Assembly (NCBI GenBank): GCA_946122785.1
Contig: CAMGYJ010000004.1
Location: forward strand, 61,636,679-61,700,678
Origin: Linum tenue
Taxonomy: Eukaryota; Streptophyta; Magnoliopsida; Malpighiales; Linaceae
Direction: 5' to 3'
DNA length: 64,000 nucleotides
In this document: one piece after another, positions 10,690 through 21,021 of the stretch
Numbering within the stretch: the stretch's first letter is position 1
Layout of the letters: the number at the start of each line of letters is the position of its first letter
Made by a program: the position numbers and the translations under genes
Notes under the pieces: model-generated
Seen by the model: only the letters and a program-made list of their open reading frames with translations
Databases searched by the model: none
Told to the model about the DNA's origin: nothing

Positions 10690-11780
10690 CATAGTTAACA
10701 TGTTAGTTTTAGGAGTCGGATTTGGATCATGGATTTGATACTCAAATCCCAAGTTGATGGATTTAACACAAGTCCATTTGCGTCGTGGATTTGAAAAATG
10801 AAGGTTTTGGTATAATTTGGGTTTTGAAAACCCATGGATATATGATGGATTTTATGTTCATTATGGATTTGATAAACACCATTGTTTGTTTGATGGATTT
10901 CATGATAGATTTTGTTAATTAAATTTGTATGTATGTAGTGTAATTTACCTTTTATTGTCCTCAATGATATAAGAAGAGAAAGCAAATATGAAGGGTAGGT
11001 TGGTAAAAAATGATGGAATTCAAAGTCCATAATCAATTCCCACCAAAATAGGTGGAACTTTCAAGTCTGTGGGGTCCATGGATTTGGTCACTTAAAGTTC
11101 GTGGGACCCACGGATTTGTTTCTCCTAAATGCATGAAGCAAACAATAGATTTTGGACAAAGTTCATAATATATCCAAATCCCTCACCAAATCCATCATGC
11201 AAACAAGCCCTATGTTTGTTATGTGCTAACTCCGTGCGGTCCACCGATTTTGTCATTATTTTGGAACCAAATTCGTGGACTCCACGAACTTATAAATCCC
11301 ACATATTGATTTGAGATTTGTAAATTCTTGATGATTATAGTTATTTAGGTATCATTTGCTTGTGGGATTTGGGTGATGGATTTGGCACCCAAATCCCAAG
11401 AATCAAGGATTTGGCACAAATCTGTGGACCCCACGAATTTTGACCCTTTTCTTAGATCTAAATCCATGGACCCCACGAATTTGCAAATCCCACATTTCAT
11501 TTGGGATTTGATAATGGAATGCAAAGTTATGAGACAAATCTATCGTAAATCCATGATAAAAATCAACTAAAAAAACAATATACTCTTCCAAATCCACAAC
11601 GCAGCAAATTCATTATCAATCCAAAGGACTTTAAAACTCAAAATCCTCATTTTTAAATCCAACAAGTAACGAGCCTTATGTAACAAATCAATCATAAATA
11701 TATCAAATCTACCATGCAAATTCATAATCCAATAAATCCATCATAAATCCCAAACAATTTTTGTTTCCCAAAACTCTCAT
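10690..11780. repeat. pair of inverted, decayed DNA-transposon remnants
   Basis: Two blocks, about 10690-11210 and 11345-11780, are crowded with GGATTTG/CAAATCC motifs. They share segments in opposite orientation, for example GTGGGGTCCATGGATTT in the first and its near-inverse CCATGGACCCCACGAAT in the second. Each looks like a MITE-type element whose ends have decayed. No transposase coding sequence and no clear target duplication are seen. Confidence 0.45.
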
Positions 11781-11799
11781 TTTTTAAGTGTTGAGGAAA

Positions 11800-11955
11800 G
11801 GGTTAATTGCATGGTTGGTCACTGAGATTACAAAAAACGTTCAAGTTTGTTCACTCGAAATATTTAAATCTATTGGTGGTACTTTAGTTTACTGAAACCG
11901 TTCACATTTGGTCACTTTCCGTCCAACTCCGTTAACTTTTGCTTGCGTGGCGGTC
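11800..11955 (+). repeat. isolated Mutator-like terminal inverted repeat remnant
   Basis: The stretch starts GGGTTAATTGCATGGTTGG and continues TCACTGAGATTACAAAA, then TTTGGTCACTTTCCGTCC. This is the same order of blocks as the terminal repeat of the Pack-MULE at 22463, at much lower identity. No matching second end was found nearby, so it is read as an old fragment of the same superfamily. Confidence 0.5.
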
Positions 11956-13339
11956 AACTCTAAAAGTTGACCATTAAAATAATAAATTTAAATTTTATTA
12001 TTTCGAGTGCCCAAACCTGAACTTTTTGTAATACGAGGAAATGTCCAAATTATACCCGAAGTCCAGATTATAACAAAGTTTAGTCGGGTGAATGGGCTGT
12101 CACAAAATATAATTCCCCAAAGCCAGCTGATCTGAACAGGTCCAAGAGATAGTTTCCTAGCTCGGATGCCAACTGATCAGGTCCAGCCCAATGTCCATGG
12201 ATCCAGACAAACAAAGCGAGGCTGCAATTTTGCATTTAGAATTTCAAATACCGCCATATATCTATCAGTTGGAAACCCACAATTTATATTGGTCTAAATG
12301 GATCCAAACATGTCTAAAATTTGGGCAACTTTCTCTTAATTTTGGGAAGAAAAAAAAGTTCCATAAGAATTTGAGAAAATAAAGTTGATAGGATGTGAGA
12401 CAGTACGTAGTTGGTGTGATGATAAATAGTGTGCTTAAATGTTTTTATATAATGGTGGCAGAATATTATTAAATTCTAAAACACTGTGCTTAACTAATAT
12501 TTACATTTGAAAATTTAGTATTTTAGGTATAACTTCAGAGAGCATATGCTTTATTAATGAAATGTATTTCAAATTTAATTATTTGTGGGTTCTTGTATGA
12601 ATAGTGAGTTTTGATGAGAATTTAAGAAAATGTGCGTTTACAGTAACTTAAGTTTGTACGGAATTTTTGAGGGGGAAAAAAAAAATGGTTGACACAAATA
12701 CATACCCATTATTTATTTATGTTCGAGCTTGTGTTGGTTGGATCGATGGTCATTAGCCACAACCGGCGGCGACCGGCGAGGAGTAGAAAGACAAACCACA
12801 ATTAAACAACTCTTTGGGGGGGAAAAAATGTAGAATCAAATTCTTGCGTTCAAAACCGATCATTAGGGAAAACTTCTGCACATCCACTCCTTGCGTAATT
12901 ACCACCTAGAAGATTAGCATAAATTCTTGATTGGATATGCAAAATTGCCTACTCTTACCTTGAGATTCTATGAGCAAGATCAAACTAAACTAATTAACTT
13001 GATAGAATCAAATTACATTTCACGTTTTATTTGATTCCAACCCAATTGTCGCTATTTTTAGTAAGCATAGAATAAATAAATAAAAAAAAATCTTGAATTT
13101 GAGAATCGAAACAAAATTTTCACTGTGATGGTTTTTCATTTGACTCGAATAATTTTATTTGTCATACTGTGAACGAAACTATCGCCCACCAAATTCATGC
13201 AAATGTTTGACTCGAATAAAGCACCATTAATATTACCAGCATGTATAAACGGTAAAGATATACTTGCTCAACAGATCGTTTTTATAATTAAATGACTTGT
13301 TCGTCCTAGTAAATAATATTATTGTGGCTTGGAATGTGC
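11956..13339. other. AT-rich intergenic, no gene seen
   Basis: No coding block, RNA gene or bounded repeat could be supported here. Confidence 0.5.
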
Positions 13340-13344
13340 ATCAT

Positions 13345-13728
13345 TGTTGATATGACTTGAATCGGACTATCAGCCGCTACGACTGGTAATCGGGGGTCTC
13401 GCTGCCCGGTCAGCGAGTGGGATCCAGAGGCAACGCCCCGGTGGGGGTGCGGGGGCAACGCCCTCGGCCCACGGTGTATGGGCTCAATGTTATTTGGGAT
13501 CGGGTTCTGGGCCTGGTCTGTAACCGTTTCCTTTGTCAGATTGGATTAGGTTTAGACCCACATGGAGAAGTACTATAAATACTTCTTATACTCCTCTGTA
13601 ATCTGTAATCTACTCGATATAGTGAAACTGGCTCTCTCTCGCCCGTGGACGTAGCTAACACACATCGTGTTAGTGAACCACGTAAATCGTGTGTCGTGTT
13701 TTCGCAAATTCGCAGCGCGTTTATAACA
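13345..13728 (+). mobile_element. solo LTR of a retrotransposon with 5-bp target duplication
   Basis: This 384-bp block begins TGTTGATATG and ends TTATAACA. It is flanked on both sides by ATCAT (13340-13344 and 13729-13733), a perfect 5-bp target duplication of the kind made by LTR integrases. It carries a TATA box (ACTATAAATAC, near 13573) followed by a pyrimidine-rich leader, as in a retroelement promoter. No primer-binding site or internal region follows, so it is a solo LTR left by LTR-LTR recombination. Despite the equal length, its sequence is unrelated to the LTR at 759. Confidence 0.8.
13574..13580 (+). promoter_or_regulatory. TATA box of the solo LTR
   Basis: TATAAAT lies mid-LTR, followed by a CT-rich stretch where transcription of the former element would start. 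It could drive read-through transcription to the right. Confidence 0.45.
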
Positions 13729-13999
13729 ATCATCGTGAAAGCAAATTTCGCAAATTGAGTAGATGAATAGTGTTAATTTATCGCGAGCATCGAGAAAAAC
13801 AGTAGGGGGAAAAAACTATCCATAAAGAGAGAGCAAATTCGAAAAAACCGAGAAGATCAGAATAAATAGTGAATTAGTTCCCCTCAAAACAAGAGCAGCG
13901 AATAATTAGTTTCACAAGTTAAGAATTTGTAAAATGATTAGAACTTAGAAAAGTAAAACTTCTTTGCTTCGACTACACTAAAGGTATATATTATTATAT

Positions 14000-14900
14000 T
14001 TTTTTTTCGATAAGTTGCTAATCTCATTAAGCTCCGCTGGCAAAATCCAGTATCGAAATTACAACCAATTTACAGAAGAAGAAAACTCTACTAACACCCC
14101 TTATAACTATCTATTCCCAAGCCCGCTGCATTACATCTGAGCACAGATTAAATGCAGTAAGAAAATCAGAATGACTGACCCCAAACAAACCAACATCAGT
14201 CCTAAAATTTGCTACTAGCTTCTCGACAGAAACTTTGTTTCCACCAAAAATTCTGCAGCATCGTTCTCTCCAAATTGCAGCCAGCAGCCAGCACCAGCAG
14301 AATCCAATCACAGGCCCCTGGGTTGTTGCTTTCAACAGCCCCACAGCTGCTCCCAACCACGATTCCCACCTTCTATCAGCAGGCATAGGACAGCCCTGCA
14401 AAACCACAGCAGCAACTTGTCTCGTATATTCACACTCAAAGAACAAATGGTCACGCGTTTCACAATTACCGGAGCAAAGCACACAGCTAGGATCCACCGT
14501 CATCCCCCAACGAAGTAACTTATCTCTAGTGATAATTCTGTCTTTTATGACAAGCCAGGAGAGGAATCTATTGCTAGGAATAGCATATTTTGTCCAAAGA
14601 AGCCGCCACCAATTTACTGCAGGTTGCTTACCCCGCAAGGATTTCCAAACAACTGTGATTTTGTATCTCGGCAATAGCTTTCCTTCCCAAGATACTTCAC
14701 CCCTGCCTTCCACCATTAGTCTGTACTGAAACCAAGATCGAACTCTAAGCATCTTCCTCCAAATCCAGGAACCACATTGTGTCGCCTTCAGGTCCCACAA
14801 AGAGTTCCTTTTGATTTTATACTCATAAGCCCAGGCTACCCAGAAGGATCCCCCTGCATCAAGAGCAGCCAAAGTAATCTTCCAGCAGAAGCAATATTCT
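14000..14900 (-). mobile_element. 5'-truncated LINE (L1-type), zf-RVT end and 3' tail
   Basis: The minus strand of 14872-14111 stays open for 253 codons and shows the zf-RVT domain found at the C-terminus of plant LINE reverse transcriptases: WWRLLWTKYAIPSNRFLSW, then CVLC...ETRDHLFFECEYTRQV and later WRERCCRIF. After the stop comes a short 3' UTR with the common plant LINE ending (CTTAATGAGATTAGCAACTT) and an A-run at about 14010-14001. The reverse transcriptase and endonuclease domains are missing, consistent with 5' truncation on insertion. No target duplication was recognised. Confidence 0.75.
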
Positions 14901-15024
14901 TATATTGCTAGGCTAGCTACTGCGATTCTTCCATCTTATAAGCAGATCCCCAAGAACGTCTCCAACCCATTCATATTTCATGCACAATAATTCCACTAAT
15001 TTACCACAAAAATAAATAAATAAA

Positions 15025-16968
15025 ATGGCTGTTTTCCACATGTCATCGGACGGGTACTTCGTCCGTACATGGCCCACTTCTTCGTCCGTCGACGTCTACG
15101 TCATCGACTACACCGGCGACGTATACGACCCGGACCTCATCCGGTACTGGGACGCCGGCCGCTGGCGGGGCAGCCCGATAAAAGTGGGGCCCTCCGGCGA
15201 CTCCAAATTCAGAGCCCTTGAGGTTCACGGGGTCGTAATCGAGGGCAACCAGTTGACCCAGCTGTGGAACGACCTGACCCTGGTCGGTACATCGGACGGC
15301 GGCCAGAATTTCTGTCTCGTGGCGAATCGGAACGGGCTCTGCTTCCTCTTAGTCGGCAGCCCGTCGGTGAAGCGGCTGCGGGTCAACGACTACTTCGGGT
15401 GGGCCAAGTACGGCGTGAAGCCGCCAATCGGCACGTCGACGATTTGGAACAGGTGCGATCTGAGCAGTGGGGAGACGTTGGTGGATGTAGGTCTGTTGTT
15501 GAAGAACAAGGAGAAGGAGATGCAGGTATATATATTTCGATATATATATACGCTATTTATTAAGCGTATATTTTTTGTTGTTGTTGATGATGTTGTTGTT
15601 GTTGTTAAAGCCGATAGCTTTGCAAATTCACTAATTAATTAATAGTTATCGACCTCCAAATATGGAGATCAACGTTCTATAATTCGTAGCCTCGTTTGAC
15701 CAGCGAGTACAGGACTATTCCACAAATATCTCTGTGATTTTTCTTGCTATTTTTGTTAGTTATGTTTTCATGAGTTTCGCTAACTAATTATGTCTCTCTC
15801 TCTCGCGCTTGAGTTCCAATAGGAAGGCGACGTAGAAAACTCTTCGCGCCTCCATTAATTATAGGGGCGGCGGAAGTGGCCTCGCGTAACCGGACGAAAC
15901 TAGATTTTATGTCCTTTCATTTTTTTCTCCCCTCCCTCTTTGTTCCTTTCGAATTGCAAACGCACAAAAACTTTGTAAATTCACTAATTAATTAATAGTT
16001 ATCGACCGACCTCCAAATATGGAGATCAACGTTCTATAATTCGTAGCCTCGTTGACCTGCGAGTACAGGACTGTTCCACAATATCTCTGTGATTTTTCTT
16101 GCTATTTTTGCAGTTATGTTTTTATGAGTTTCGTTTACTAATTTTTTTTCATACAACACACTTCTAGTGCATATATATTGGTCGAGCTCCAAATTTTGAA
16201 TTTGAACCCTAGCTACGAAAAAAATGACAGCTGTTAGTGTTATTTGTGTCACTGTATGACACAAATTGGGTTCTTAATGTCAAGAACCAGTTGATCCCAA
16301 TAACTCGAGTTGTTTGCACAGGTCTGAAGACAAGAATACCAGAATACCATGTGCTTAACAAATGGGGGTCACCGGGAATCGAACACAAGACCTCTCGGTA
16401 ACAAAAGGCTCTGATACCATGTCATGAACCAGTTGATCCCAATAACTCGAGTTGTTGGGACCAACTGGTTTATGACATGGTATCAGAGCCTTCTGTGACC
16501 GAGAGGTCTTGTGTTCGATTCCCGGTGACCCCCATTTGTTAAGCACATGGTATTCTTGTCTTCAGACCTGTGCAAACTTCAAGCCCTTGTGAGTGGCTTT
16601 CGTTTGAGGGGGCGTGTTAGTGTTGTGGTATATGATCCACGATTGAACCTCTCCCAACAACTCGAATTATTGGGACCAACTGGTTTATGACAACAGCACC
16701 GTGACCTAAGGTTTATCAACGTTGAAAATATTAATAGTTACCCACTAGAAAATATTAATTCATGTACGTTATTTGGGAATGGATGCAGGGGAACAAGGAA
16801 GTGGAATCCCTGTGGGAGAAATCCGTGCAAGAGAAGGACAAGCAGTTGGCTATGGTGGTGGAGAGAAACAAAGAAGTGGAATCCATGTGGGAGAAATCCT
16901 CGCAAGAGAAGGATAAGCGGCTGGTTAAGCTCATGGATGCCATGCAAGCCTTGATTTACGAGGTTTAA
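15025..16968 (+). CDS. unrecognised two-exon protein with C-terminal coiled-coil repeats
   Basis: I infer a 226-aa protein from exon 1 (15025-15525) and exon 2 (16789-16968), which join in phase 0 at GT-AG borders. I do not recognise the family. Exon 1 encodes a globular part with several Trp residues (YWDAGRWRGSP, LTQLWNDL, DYFGWAKYG) and ends in a charged LLKNKEKEMQ helix. Exon 2 carries two copies of a ~20-residue unit, NKEVESxWEKSxQEKDKxL, that would extend this helix as a coiled coil. The codons stay open across GC-rich exon 1, unlike the AT-rich surroundings, which supports a real gene. The 1.26-kb intron contains a segmental duplication and TRIM sequences. If the splice is wrong, exon 1 alone would run on to a stop at 15640-15642 (205 codons). 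Confidence 0.6.
15625..16143 (+). repeat. 165-bp direct duplication inside an intron
   Basis: Bases 15625-15789 and 15978-16143 match at most positions, from AATTCACTAATTAATTAATAG to GAGTTTCG..TAACTAATT, with small indels such as an extra CGAC in the second copy. The spacer of ~190 bp is unrelated. Confidence 0.85.
16278..16692. mobile_element. TRIM retroelement copies in head-to-head palindrome
   Basis: The right half reads as a miniature LTR element: end of a 5' LTR (to 16477, TTTATGACA), a tRNA-Met-type primer-binding site TGGTATCAGAGCC (16478-16490), ~120 bp of internal sequence, a purine tract TTTGAGGGGGCG, and a 78-bp 3' LTR (16615-16692) that begins TGTTAG and ends TTTATGACA. The left half (16278-16448) is an inverted copy with its own primer-binding site on the minus strand (16419-16407). 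The two halves share the central LTR piece (16420-16477), itself nearly palindromic around AACTCGAGTT. No coding capacity is present, as expected for a TRIM. Confidence 0.7.
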
Positions 16969-17094
16969 GAATCATCGCATCATGAGTTGCATATATATAA
17001 GTAAGCGTTCTGCAGTGTGCGGTTGTTTATGGTATTGTCCTCCTAATCAAATCTCCCTTCAAATTGTGTACTAACTTAACATTATGAGATTTAT

Positions 17095-17330
17095 ATAAGT
17101 TGTTTCCCTCACTTAAGTGGTACAAGATTCGTAATTGAACATCTTTCAGCAACTCAAGTTACTGGACGATCAATCGGTACTTAACATGGTATATGAGCTT
17201 TCTGTATGACCTACGGGTCTTGGATTTGAATCTCCATGGCCCCTACTTGTGTTAATCACATGGTATTACGAATCATTTCAAACTTCAACCCCTTATAAGT
17301 GGGCTTTCGTTTGAGCTGGCTTGTGTAATC
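17095..17330 (+). mobile_element. decayed TRIM copy of the same family
   Basis: This stretch repeats the order seen in the TRIM at 16478: an LTR-like end (CGGTACTTAACA), a mutated primer-binding site TGGTATATGAGC at about 17189, an internal GGTCTTGGATTTGAATCTCC block, and TGGGCTTTCGTTTGAG before the 3' LTR side. Identity is clearly lower than between the two halves of the palindrome. Confidence 0.55.
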
Positions 17331-17499
17331 GATCTTAATTTTACTATATATAATGTATATATAGATATAACTATTCTCTTGGGAGATGGTGTTTCGATTC
17401 ATCGGTTGGTTAATTAGTTAACTCCGTTAACCAATATAACATAACAATAACACTATGTACGGAAAAAAAATCCCCTTATAACGCGTTTTATTAGAGTTT

Positions 17500-17912
17500 G
17501 AAGACAGAAGATCGTCTCCCCTCTGTTTCCTCCACCGGCGGTCGATTGATCAAATTGTTTAGGGTTCCCTGGGGTTTGAGCGACGGGAGGCGGATAGATT
17601 ATTGGCTCAGGGTGGTTTGTTTGGAGATCTGTCTTCTAAATCCTGTCATCCGGGCTTGGTGGTATCATGGTTCAGTTGAGCAGTAGCAGTTTCGACTAGG
17701 GCAACGAGGATTACAGATGAGGGCAGTGGTGACTAGGGTTAAGGGTTAGGGATGTGTTTTGGCCCTTGGTTTAGGGACCTATTGATTTCGGGCTTTGTTT
17801 TGGGCCTTGTATCTTATGATTTTTCAATCTATATTGTTCACTGTTGTATCTTTTCTTCTGGACTTGATCCGTTGTATTCTTAATGAACTTCACTTTTCAA
17901 AAGAAAAGGAAA
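17500..17912 (+). mobile_element. probable LINE 3'-end fragment
   Basis: The GGGCTTTGTTTTGGGCCTTG-type stretch, the sequence TTCTTAATGAACTTCACTTTT and the A-rich tail at 17898-17915 resemble the 3' UTR end of plant L1 elements. No reverse transcriptase sequence is preserved. Low certainty. Confidence 0.3.
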
Positions 17913-18199
17913 AACGTAACTCAGTAAATTGTATTGTACATATAGCCTATGTTTAGCCCGATCTTTAGAAGTGCTTTTCGGATTTGCAGATTATGCAAAA
18001 AAACTGTTTTGAAAACAGAAGATCTCAGGGTAGAAGAAAGGGTAAAAGACTTCATAAATGAATAATAGTGATAATATAATCGGTAATTGTGTGTATCTAG
18101 TTGAAATATCAACTCTAACTAGTTGAAAAAAAAACCCAAAAGAGGAGATATATGAACCGATAGCGTAAGAAATTGACCTAGAACGGGCCAAGAATGAAG

Positions 18200-18332
18200 C
18201 GGCCGGGGCAGCACGGTGCGGAAGTCGATACCCATTCCCCGCCCCACACGCTACTGCGGGTTGAATAATACCCGCCCCATCGCGGATCAGATCGAGTAAT
18301 ACCCGCGAGGAGGGTTCAAATTGCCATCACTA
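18200..18332. mobile_element. fragment of a hAT-like element
   Basis: The minus strand from 18332 reads TAGTGATGGCAATTTGAACCC and goes on into CGGGTATTACTCGATC and GGGGCGGGTATT, a composition typical of the ends of one plant hAT family. The second end was not found. Confidence 0.35.
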
Positions 18333-18402
18333 CAGTACTATCCACCCGGCTAGTTATAACAATCGTTAAATTGATTCGAATTGCCATCACTACAGTACTA
18401 TC
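18319..18402 (+). repeat. 24-bp direct repeat
   Basis: The 24-bp stretch at 18319-18342 (starting AATTGCCATCACTACAG) recurs exactly at 18379-18402. The spacer is 36 bp. It overlaps the end of the hAT-like fragment and may be left from insertion or slippage. Confidence 0.8.
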
Positions 18403-18521
18403 ACTCCAGTTCGATCCAAACACATGTCTCGAACAATCGATTATACCCTGATAATTAAGGTTCCGCATCCATACCAACAAATATCAATAATCCTAATTGG
18501 AGAGAACGAAATTAATTAATC

Positions 18522-18980
18522 CTAATTATATTTAACCTTGGAAGTATTCATGTGTCGATCATGAAAAACACCACGGCGACCATCATCATCCTCGTCGGCG
18601 GCGGCGGCGACGGCCGTGAAGAACAACTCGGTGGAAGCCGACATGAGGTCAGGGCTGAGCCTGAACATCAAGCTGAAGAACTCCAGCTGGCTCAGCCCGC
18701 CGTCGCCGTCCAAATCCCCTTCCCTAACCATGCACCTCGCCTCCTCGTCGGTGATCGTCGTCTCTCCCATCAACCCCAGCGCCGCCGCCGCGTTCCTCTT
18801 CAGGCTCTCCGCCGTGATCATCTCCTTCTCCGGGTCCATCAGCAAGCGAAACCCGTTGTGGAGCTCGTCCATGAACCCTTCCGCTCCGAGCCTCTCCACC
18901 ATCGCCGGGAAGTGGTCCTCGAACGCCACCGCCCTTCTCCGGCCTCCCCCGCTGCCGCCGCCGTTAGGTATGGATGCCAT
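18522..18980 (-). CDS. EF-hand calcium-binding protein, PBP1/KIC-like
   Basis: A single-exon gene of 152 aa. It resembles the small single-EF-hand regulators KIC and PINOID-BINDING PROTEIN 1, cytosolic calcium sensors that bind a kinesin or a protein kinase. The conserved run is present: FEDHFPAMVERLGAEGFMDE, then GFRLLMDPEKEMITAESLKR, then an EF-hand loop in EGDLDGDGGLSQLEF with acidic residues at the coordinating positions, and SLMFRLSPDLM. The C-terminus extends ~35 residues beyond the usual family end, with an Ala-rich stretch and the acidic run DEDDDG. The N-terminus is Gly/Arg-rich. The start at 18980 is the only reasonable ATG before the conserved core. There is no intron, as usual for this group. 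Confidence 0.85.
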   Translation of the reverse strand: MASIPNGGGSGGGRRRAVAFEDHFPAMVERLGAEGFMDELHNGFRLLMDPEKEMITAESLKRNAAAALGLMGETTITDEEARCMVREGDLDGDGGLSQLEFFSLMFRLSPDLMSASTELFFTAVAAAADEDDDGRRGVFHDRHMNTSKVKYN

Positions 18981-19044
18981 TTAGTAAGAAAAAGAAAAGA
19001 AAAAAAATTGTTTCGATCGATTTTGCGTTTGATGTTCGAGAGCG

Positions 19045-19052
19045 TATATATA
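19045..19052 (-). promoter_or_regulatory. likely TATA box of the EF-hand gene
   Basis: TATATATA lies 65 bp upstream of the EF-hand gene's ATG on the minus strand, followed downstream by an A/T-rich short leader. The motif is palindromic, so direction is inferred from the gene. Confidence 0.45.
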
Positions 19053-21021
19053 GAGAGAGAAGCGTGGGTTGGCCCGATACTGGATCGAACCGGTTGGGGG
19101 ACCGTACGACGAGAATTGGAAAAAACGAAATTGTATTCGATTTAATTTGTGCTGGTTCGATTTACTGGTTAGATCGATTTGTACGCTGCTTAGCTTCTAT
19201 GATGGTTCGCATAATGTTATTAGAAAAGAGTTACGAATTTAAAAAGTTAAAATCAAATCAAATTAAATATCTCGAAACAAACGCAAATTGAACCTCACTG
19301 TGATCTGAAATCTTTCGATTAGGTTCGACTTGATCGATTCAACGACGTTTGTTATCGGGTCGAACCTAGCTGTTCAATATGGGAGTGGAATAGTTGTACA
19401 CGGCGGTTATAACTTCGTGCAAGGCATTATTATTTTTGGGTGGGGAACCCGAACTGGGGATATATATTTCATTTTAAAAATAAGATTCAAGATTTTGAGT
19501 CCTCCTTCGTGGAAGTTGCATGGGAATAAGTTGGCGTTACGGTTTTGAGATCATGGCGGGGACGCATTTTCTTCGAGGTCTCCTATGTTCCAAAGTCCTC
19601 TTCACGTCAGTTTTCACCAAGAAGCTAATTATGGAGAATTTTTGGCCGGGCGTGCTAAAATAGCTATAGAAGTGAAGAATTTAACAGGAAACTATGTATG
19701 GATAAAAAAAACAGAGTGTATACATGCCAAAATAGCTTTTGGGAGGTGGTTTCTGCGAAGGTCACTCTGATCGATCGAGTACACGAATAAGAATGGACTC
19801 GAACGATGACAATATGCTAAAATGCTATAGAAAACAGTAATATACCAAAATCAAGTAAAAATGTAGTTAATATACATATATAATATATACTCTTGTGTAA
19901 GAATTGTACCGGGTCGGACCACAGTTCGAACTAGTAGTATTGTTAAACCAATTACAATAGTGGTTTGTACTTTGATGATTTTGACGAATCAGTTTCGCTG
20001 ATTTTCATTTTAAGATTAAATGAATTTATGGTTTGGGTTAGAGAATTGGGGATGTGTTTCACTCATTAGAAATTAGGGCATAGTATCATACCCCCCAAAC
20101 TCCGGTTAATTCATGATTTAAATAATAAAACTCGACGAGCGTACGGTAAGGTAAGCGTGCACACGCCAGCGCGTGCTGGATATTGTTTAATATGTATCAT
20201 TCAGAGTTATTTGGTTTAATATGAACTAATCACGGTAAAAGGCAAATCATGAAGTCGAGCTGGACTTTTTATTGGACGCATTGATGTGGTTATATGCATT
20301 AGCGGGGTGGGTACCACAAGGGATGTTTAATTTTATTTGTTGATGGAATAAGATTTTCATTCAACTCAATTTCCAGTATGTTGGTCGACAAATAATATAT
20401 TCTGATGAAATAGAGTATGGATGAGAAAGTTATTTTCTTATTAATTTTGTTATTAATACTTGAAAGTTTAGATATTGATTTATATATATATTATTTCTCA
20501 TGCAAGACGCTTTTTCAGATTAAGTGACTGCATCATTAATTAGACAGGTCATGGATGGTTATCCACGAGCGTTATGACCACTAAAAGTTTAATGCTCTAT
20601 CATTGACAAAAGGTTAATAGAATTTCAAAATTTTAAAAGATAATTTCGATCTCACCTTAATGTCACATGAAATTAAATATTTCAATTAATTTTGAAAGTT
20701 TATGAATTATGATACACATTATAAATATGTTATATTCAAATGAAATTTTGACGATAAAAAAAATGAAATTTTGACCAACAGGTCGGACACCAAACTAGCT
20801 TATAATATTTACATTACAAAAGAGGATACAATTGTAATAGAGTAGCACCTAATTACTAAAAATTAAAAAATATATATTGTAATACTATTACCACCCTTTT
20901 TGAATCTAGAAGTTACATGTTCAGAGTCTATTAATTATCACCTAATTATCAAAAATAAAATTTCCCCATCTTTAAAATATATATATATATATAAAGGAAT
21001 ATACATTTGTCAAATTGTCAT
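19053..21021. other. AT-rich intergenic, no gene seen
   Basis: Nearly 2 kb of AT-rich DNA with no supported gene. A short AT dinucleotide run lies near 20978-20993. A few short open stretches have no recognisable protein pattern. Confidence 0.5.

Noticed and set aside
759..13728. The two 384-bp LTRs (759-1142 and 13345-13728) as a pair bounding one element
   Set aside because: Equal length by my border calls is coincidence. The sequences are unrelated and the second has its own ATCAT target duplication.
16500..16535. tRNA-like B-box motif (GTTCGATTCCCGG) suggesting a SINE or tRNA gene
   Set aside because: There is no cloverleaf and no A-box at the right distance. The preceding TGGTATCAGAGCC is a primer-binding site and the flanks are LTR-like, so a TRIM explains it better.
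20978..20993. AT dinucleotide run and other simple repeats considered as a CRISPR-like or satellite array
   Set aside because: Too short and uniform. No regularly spaced repeat-spacer structure occurs anywhere in the window, and the sequence is plant nuclear DNA.
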